DNA of 20,133 nt from a virus. Positions within the stretch are counted from its first letter, which is position 1. Every line of letters begins with the position of its first letter. Below the pieces are notes generated by a model. The model worked only from the letters and a program-made list of their open reading frames with translations, was not told the DNA's origin and made no database searches. This document shows, one piece after another, positions 19,985-20,133 of this stretch. The stretch is taken from positions 1 to 20,133 of IMG/VR virus record IMGVR_UViG_3300032241_000326. One strand, given 5' to 3'. The position numbers and the translations under genes were made by a program.

Positions 19985-20133
19985 TGGCACATTTTGCAAG
20001 AGTAGAAAACAACATTGTTCGTGAAATAATCGTTGTTAACAATGAAGTACTTGGTAATGCTGACGGTTTAGATGGAGAAGAACTTGGTATTGCTTTTTGT
20101 AAATCTCTTTATGGTGAGAATACTGAATGGAAA
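19984..20133 (+). CDS. AGIG-family accessory protein following adhesin 3 (3' truncated)
   Basis: The first 50 residues are present and the gene continues past the window. MAHFARVENNIVREIIVVNNEVL matches MAHYAKVEDGIVTEVVVVDN at 16551 almost residue by residue, and ENTEW may align with GGTWIQT. The ATG shares its A with the adhesin's TAA stop, so it is tightly coupled. This is the third case in the window of a glycine-rich protein followed by this family, which is the best evidence that the pair functions together. The AGIG motif would be expected shortly beyond the window end. Confidence 0.6.
   Translation, partial: MAHFARVENNIVREIIVVNNEVLGNADGLDGEELGIAFCKSLYGENTEWK

Overview
The window reads as the virion-structure region of a tailed double-stranded DNA phage (Caudoviricetes). 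The order is that of a head-assembly block: the C-terminal end of a probable portal protein, a charged coiled-coil scaffold-like protein, an N4-gp56-type major capsid protein, a small head-associated protein and a head-tail adaptor fused to a beta domain. This is followed by more than 14 kb of fibre, adhesin and fibre-accessory genes. No integrase, repressor, tRNA, rRNA, IS element or CRISPR array is visible. The moderately AT-rich composition, aquatic-phage-like fibre domains, collagen-like G-T-Q fibres and frequent GTG starts fit an aquatic, perhaps freshwater actinobacterial, host. That host guess is inference. No tape-measure or tail-tube gene lies between adaptor and fibres, so a short-tailed morphology is possible but unproven.

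Layout. 1-3098: portal end, scaffold, major capsid protein and a small head-associated protein, with a hairpin terminator candidate after the capsid gene and a strong intrinsic terminator at 3112-3167. 3226-10038: a second transcription unit with the adaptor, a Cys-cluster/collagen/beta-helix fibre, two short beta-rich accessory proteins and two large collagen-like fibres of 494 and 708 residues. 10021-12845: four overlapping genes on the minus strand encoding a beta-propeller glycosidase-like protein, a TPR protein, a SAM methyltransferase and a GT25-type glycosyltransferase. 12925-20133: a third plus-strand unit of shorter fibre modules. In it, three glycine-rich adhesin-like proteins are each followed by a small protein of one family, the last cut by the window end.

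How it may work together. The fibre genes share interchangeable modules: a YYDT...WNG..W N-terminal motif, collagen-like stalks, beta-sandwich domains, a GDLIVGT repeat and glycine-rich tips. Short GCGCCCAAA tags recur in intergenic gaps of the adhesin block. The minus-strand glycan module sits inside the fibre region, and its GT25 fold is the family that contains the animal collagen galactosyltransferases. The most interesting hypothesis is therefore a phage-encoded system that decorates its own Thr-rich collagen-like fibres with methylated sugars. The alternative is modification of host surface glycans.

No stretch longer than about 130 bases lacks a gene. The larger gaps (601-731, 2644-2726, 3099-3225, 12846-12924) hold the dyads, terminators and promoter candidates listed.
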